Origin: Pseudomonadota bacterium
Lineage (GTDB): Bacteria > Pseudomonadota > Alphaproteobacteria > Acetobacterales > Acetobacteraceae
Length of the DNA: 54,644 nucleotides
NCBI GenBank assembly: GCA_021851785.1
Contig: JAJZBV010000021.1
Location: 1 to 54,644 of the forward strand
Direction of reading: 5' to 3'
Shown here: piece by piece, positions 52,289 through 54,644 of the stretch
Numbering within the stretch: the first letter of the stretch is position 1
Layout of the letters: each line of letters starts with the position of its first letter
The notes under the pieces: generated by a model
The model's database searches: none
The model's input: only the letters and a program-made list of their open reading frames with translations
Told to the model about the DNA's origin: nothing
Position numbers and translations under genes: made by a program

Positions 52289-53140
52289 ATGACAGAAAAT
52301 AATCGCCATCTCACCTTTTCGCAGCGAAACGGCCTCGCTCCGATCCCGCAGCTATTGAAACTTGGCGAGATATCAGATGAATTTCGTAACGAATTGTATA
52401 ATTTGATTCATCAATTTCTTGAAGGAAATATCAATTATAATAATGAAATTATTTATATGAGAACTTCAACAAAAAGGCAAACACTTAGAAGCGTGCATAG
52501 AAATGTCTTTAAAAGAACCATTGATGAGATTGATGATCGTGGTTTCAATGTTATTTCGTTTTATAAAAAACATTTATTAGATGATGAATATAACGTCGTT
52601 TTTGATGTTATTGAGCATATAATGCGTGTCCATAATCGCCTTGATTTTGATTTTGTTTCTGAATTTAAGAGAATGTTTAATAAACATGCTCTGGCTTACA
52701 CGATCATTGATGAAAAATGCCCAACTATCGTGCCTGCGGCGTCGCCGGAAGAAGGGGAGGCTATTCGACAGGCTTTCGAGGCAGCGGAGGGGGACAAATA
52801 TGCCGCTGTAAGGGAGCATCTCCGAAATAGCGCCGAACAGATCAACGCAAATCTCCCCGCCGACGCCATCCGCGAGAGCATCCATGCGGTCGAATCGGTG
52901 CTCCGAATCGTGACTGGCGAAAGCGATTTCAACAAAGCGCTGCAAAAACTCGAAACATCCCACAGAATACACCCAGCGCTGAAAGACGCCTTCAAAAAAC
53001 TCTACGCTTACACGAGCGATGAGCAAGGCATCCGCCACGCTCTGGTCGATCAGCCGGCCTCCCCCGCCGGCATGGATGAAGCGGTCTTCATGCTCGGCAC
53101 CTGCGCCGCCTTCGTCGGCTACGTGATCCGCAAATCCTAG
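52289..53140 (+). CDS. AbiJ-like protein (AbiJ_NTD4 plus HEPN-type C-terminal half)
   Basis: 283 residues. The N-terminus (LTFSQRNGLAPIPQLLKLGEISDEFRNELYNLI) matches the AbiJ_NTD4 pattern found at the front of abortive-infection and other defence proteins. The C-terminal half (from about residue 165: REHLRNSAEQIN, AIRESIHAVESVLRIVTGESDF, MDEAVFMLGTCAAFVGYVI) follows the HEPN-like helical layout of AbiJ proteins, usually RNases. Codons for residues 20-145 are strikingly AT-rich; the rest are GC-rich. No ribosome site precedes the ATG. A phage-defence role is inferred. Confidence 0.75.
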   Translation: MTENNRHLTFSQRNGLAPIPQLLKLGEISDEFRNELYNLIHQFLEGNINYNNEIIYMRTSTKRQTLRSVHRNVFKRTIDEIDDRGFNVISFYKKHLLDDEYNVVFDVIEHIMRVHNRLDFDFVSEFKRMFNKHALAYTIIDEKCPTIVPAASPEEGEAIRQAFEAAEGDKYAAVREHLRNSAEQINANLPADAIRESIHAVESVLRIVTGESDFNKALQKLETSHRIHPALKDAFKKLYAYTSDEQGIRHALVDQPASPAGMDEAVFMLGTCAAFVGYVIRKS

Positions 53141-53483
53141 GCGCTCGGCACGGTTGAGGCGCCGGGCGAGGGGTGAAGGCATGACAACGACCGTCCAGCC
53201 CGCATTATCGCTGTAGGTTTAGCCCGGATATCTCACAGAGGCCCAGTCCCTGGGGGAGACAGCGCGGGGCGCTTGATCGCCGGTGCCGCGGGTGGGCTGG
53301 TCCCGTCGGTTTGCGCGATTGGGGTATGATCGGGCCGCGTCGCCTCGCCGCTCGGAGGAACGGTCATTGGCTTCGCCCGGTGCTGTGGCTTGCGGTGTCT
53401 GGTTCGTGTCGGCTCAGGCGGAGGCTCGGCTCAGCGCGGCGCGGGCCTGTGCGAACGCGCCCTGCCGCGGGCAGGCGGAGGCC
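53141..53483. other. Intergenic stretch, probable decayed mobile DNA
   Basis: No intact gene seen. The segment TAGGTTTAGCCCGGATATCT (53215-53234) looks like an insertion-sequence terminal repeat, but I find no partner copy or transposase in the window. The following 250 bp have the codon bias of broken coding sequence in the frame leading into the next small ORF. Confidence 0.35.
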
Positions 53484-53744
53484 ATGGCGACGCTGACCCG
53501 GCGCACGCTGATCCGCGACTACGCCGCCGCCATCGCGGCGCAGGACGGCCTGGCCGAGGCGCCACCCGTCGAGAAGCTGGTGCCGATCATCGTCGAACGG
53601 TTCATCACCACGGACCGGGCGTTTCAGGCTCCTGTGCACCGGGCGCCACCGGCCGTGCCGCATGAGCCGCCGCCACATTCAAGACAGTCACCGCCCAGCC
53701 GGGAACGCGAGGGAGATCAGCCAACCATCGCCGGGTCGGAGTGA
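53484..53744 (+). CDS. Small ORF of unknown function, possibly a gene fragment
   Basis: 86 residues starting MATLTRRTLIRDYAAAIAAQ behind GGCGGAGG. A folded-looking front (EKLVPIIVERFITTDRAFQ) is followed by a disordered Pro/His/Ser tail. The frame is open a further 67 codons upstream, so it may be the remnant of a longer protein. Not recognised. Confidence 0.35.
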   Translation: MATLTRRTLIRDYAAAIAAQDGLAEAPPVEKLVPIIVERFITTDRAFQAPVHRAPPAVPHEPPPHSRQSPPSREREGDQPTIAGSE

Positions 53745-53770
53745 CCGCGCCTGGGAGAGCGCGAAGCAGC

Positions 53771-53809
53771 GCGTTACGTATTGCAAAACGCGCTACGGTC
53801 TCCTACATT
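53771..53809 (+). promoter_or_regulatory. Promoter and possible operator of tacAT
   Basis: TTGCAA (53781-53786) and TACATT (53804-53809) are 17 bp apart. GCGTT (53771-53775) and AACGC (53787-53791) form an inverted repeat over the -35 box, a suitable place for autorepression by the antitoxin. Confidence 0.5.
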
Positions 53810-53833
53810 CGCGCCATGACGAAAGGGACCACC

Positions 53834-54130
53834 ATGACCGGCGCGGCCAAACGCAAAGACCATCCGCTCTCGATGCGCCTCCCGGAAGGCGACATCGCCA
53901 TCATCGACCGTGCCGCCGACCTGCGCGGCCGGTCGCGGACCGACTTCGTGCGGGAGGCGGCGGTACGGGCCGCCGAGGAGGTCCTCATGGAAAGCACGCT
54001 GCTCCGTATGACCCCCGAGGGCTTCGAGGCGTTCGTCCAGGCCGTCTCCGCCCCCGCCACATCCGTCCCGGAGATGGTGGCGTCCCTCCGCCGCAAGGCG
54101 CCGTGGGAGAAGGGCGCGGCGAAGCGCTGA
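53834..54130 (+). CDS. tacA: TacA-type (DUF1778) antitoxin
   Basis: Antitoxin and autorepressor of a GNAT toxin; 98 residues. A ribbon-helix-helix front (PLSMRLPEGDIAIIDRAADLRGRSRTDFVREAAVRAAEE) is followed by a flexible neutralising tail. The start at ATG 53834 has AAAGGGA upstream; ATG 53816 adds six residues. Its stop shares one base with the toxin ATG. Confidence 0.88.
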   Translation: MTGAAKRKDHPLSMRLPEGDIAIIDRAADLRGRSRTDFVREAAVRAAEEVLMESTLLRMTPEGFEAFVQAVSAPATSVPEMVASLRRKAPWEKGAAKR

Positions 54131-54644
54131 TGGCGGAGCCGCCGCTCTCCGCCCCCGAGCTGCTGAATGCCGGCCACGATGTCGCCCGGTTCTCCTGCGG
54201 CAAGCCTTCGCTCGATCATTGGCTGAAGACCCGGGCGCTCGCCAATCAGCAGAAGGGGTTCACGGTGGTCATGGTGGTCCAGGTGGCGGGCCGCGTGGTC
54301 GGCTATTACGGCCTGGCGCCGACCGCCATCATCCCCGCCGCCCTGCCGCGCTCGATCCGCACCGGCCAGCCGCCGAACCCGGTACCGTGCATTCTGCTCG
54401 GCCAGCTTGCCACCGATCTGGCGTGGATCGGGCGGGGGATCGGCACCGGGCTGTTCAACCACGCGCTCGCCCGCAGCGTCAGTGGCGCCGCGCTGATCGG
54501 CGGGCGCGCCTTGGTCGTCAATGCCGTCGATGACGAGGCGGCCGTGTTCTGGCGCCGCCGCGGGTTCCTGCCGTCCAAGGACGACGCACTGGTGCTGTTC
54601 CGGTCGATGGCCGACATCGCCGCCTCGCTGACGGCGGTTGATCC
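54130..54644 (+). CDS. tacT: TacT-type GNAT toxin, 3' end beyond window
   Basis: Acetyltransferase toxin that acetylates the amino group of aminoacyl-tRNA and stops translation. At least 171 residues are present. FSCGKPSLDHWLKTRALANQQKG at the front is the TacT signature, then YYGLAPTAI, the acetyl-CoA-binding LLGQLATDLAWIGRGIGTGLF, and FWRRRGFLPSKDD with the C-terminal motif. Translationally coupled to the antitoxin. The reading frame is still open at the window end. Confidence 0.9.
   Translation, partial: MAEPPLSAPELLNAGHDVARFSCGKPSLDHWLKTRALANQQKGFTVVMVVQVAGRVVGYYGLAPTAIIPAALPRSIRTGQPPNPVPCILLGQLATDLAWIGRGIGTGLFNHALARSVSGAALIGGRALVVNAVDDEAAVFWRRRGFLPSKDDALVLFRSMADIAASLTAVD

Overview
The window is GC-rich DNA from an alphaproteobacterium. 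The his operon carries a DUF2628 gene, an NDUFS4-type complex I subunit sits between two tRNA genes, and FTR1/cupredoxin and NodT-type efflux genes are present. Together these suggest Acetobacteraceae or a close relative; this is inference, because no rRNA is present. Genes are dense, often with 1-8 bp start/stop overlaps, and AT-rich islands mark acquired DNA and intergenic repeats.

Layout. 1-4.5 kb: partial asparagine synthetase, ygfZ, nusG, secE, tRNA-Trp, a DMT permease and tRNA-Gly. 4.8-6.2 kb: a compact restriction-modification pair (MT-A70 adenine methylase plus BglII/BstYI-like nuclease) lying against the end of hisA. 6.2-9.1 kb: hisB, DUF2628, hisH, a GNAT gene and hisA, read leftward. 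9.2-26 kb: a FAH-family enzyme, a TPR protein, an SDR, a hydrolase, tRNA-Pro and tRNA-Arg around an NDUFS4-like gene, a decarboxylase plus outer-membrane and periplasmic efflux parts without a pump, a CaiB-type CoA-transferase, a tail-anchored pseudokinase, FTR1/cupredoxin iron uptake, a TPR glycosyltransferase-like protein, and hemN behind an FNR-type box.

26-34.5 kb: a lipid or aryl-polyene-like cluster (acyl carrier protein, AMP-ligase, hotdog dehydratase, LpxL-like acyltransferase, LolA-like carrier, MMPL exporter) flanked by two SDR reductases and a polysaccharide deacetylase. No ketosynthase is visible. 34.6-39.2 kb: a YkoEDC-like ECF transporter in an operon with an acetamidase/formamidase. 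39.5-44.4 kb: an acetyltransferase, leuS, lptE and holA.

44.5-47.3 kb is the most striking accessory region. It holds a chimeric polymorphic-toxin-like protein, three paralogous membrane-anchored putative immunity proteins, and an orphan second copy of the toxin C-terminus lodged between two of them. 47.5-52.1 kb: a flavin monooxygenase, a hydrolase and an EF-G outside the str operon. 52.3-54.6 kb: an AbiJ-like putative phage-defence gene with an AT-rich front half, a decayed stretch, and a TacA-TacT toxin-antitoxin pair cut by the window end.

Two genome-wide-looking patterns cross the window. One is a modular AT-rich palindromic repeat present in five intergenic copies. The other is a set of 12-21 bp tandem duplications at gene ends. 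Defence and conflict genes (restriction-modification, toxin-immunity, AbiJ, TacAT) are scattered between housekeeping genes, and several abut copies of the palindromic repeat.
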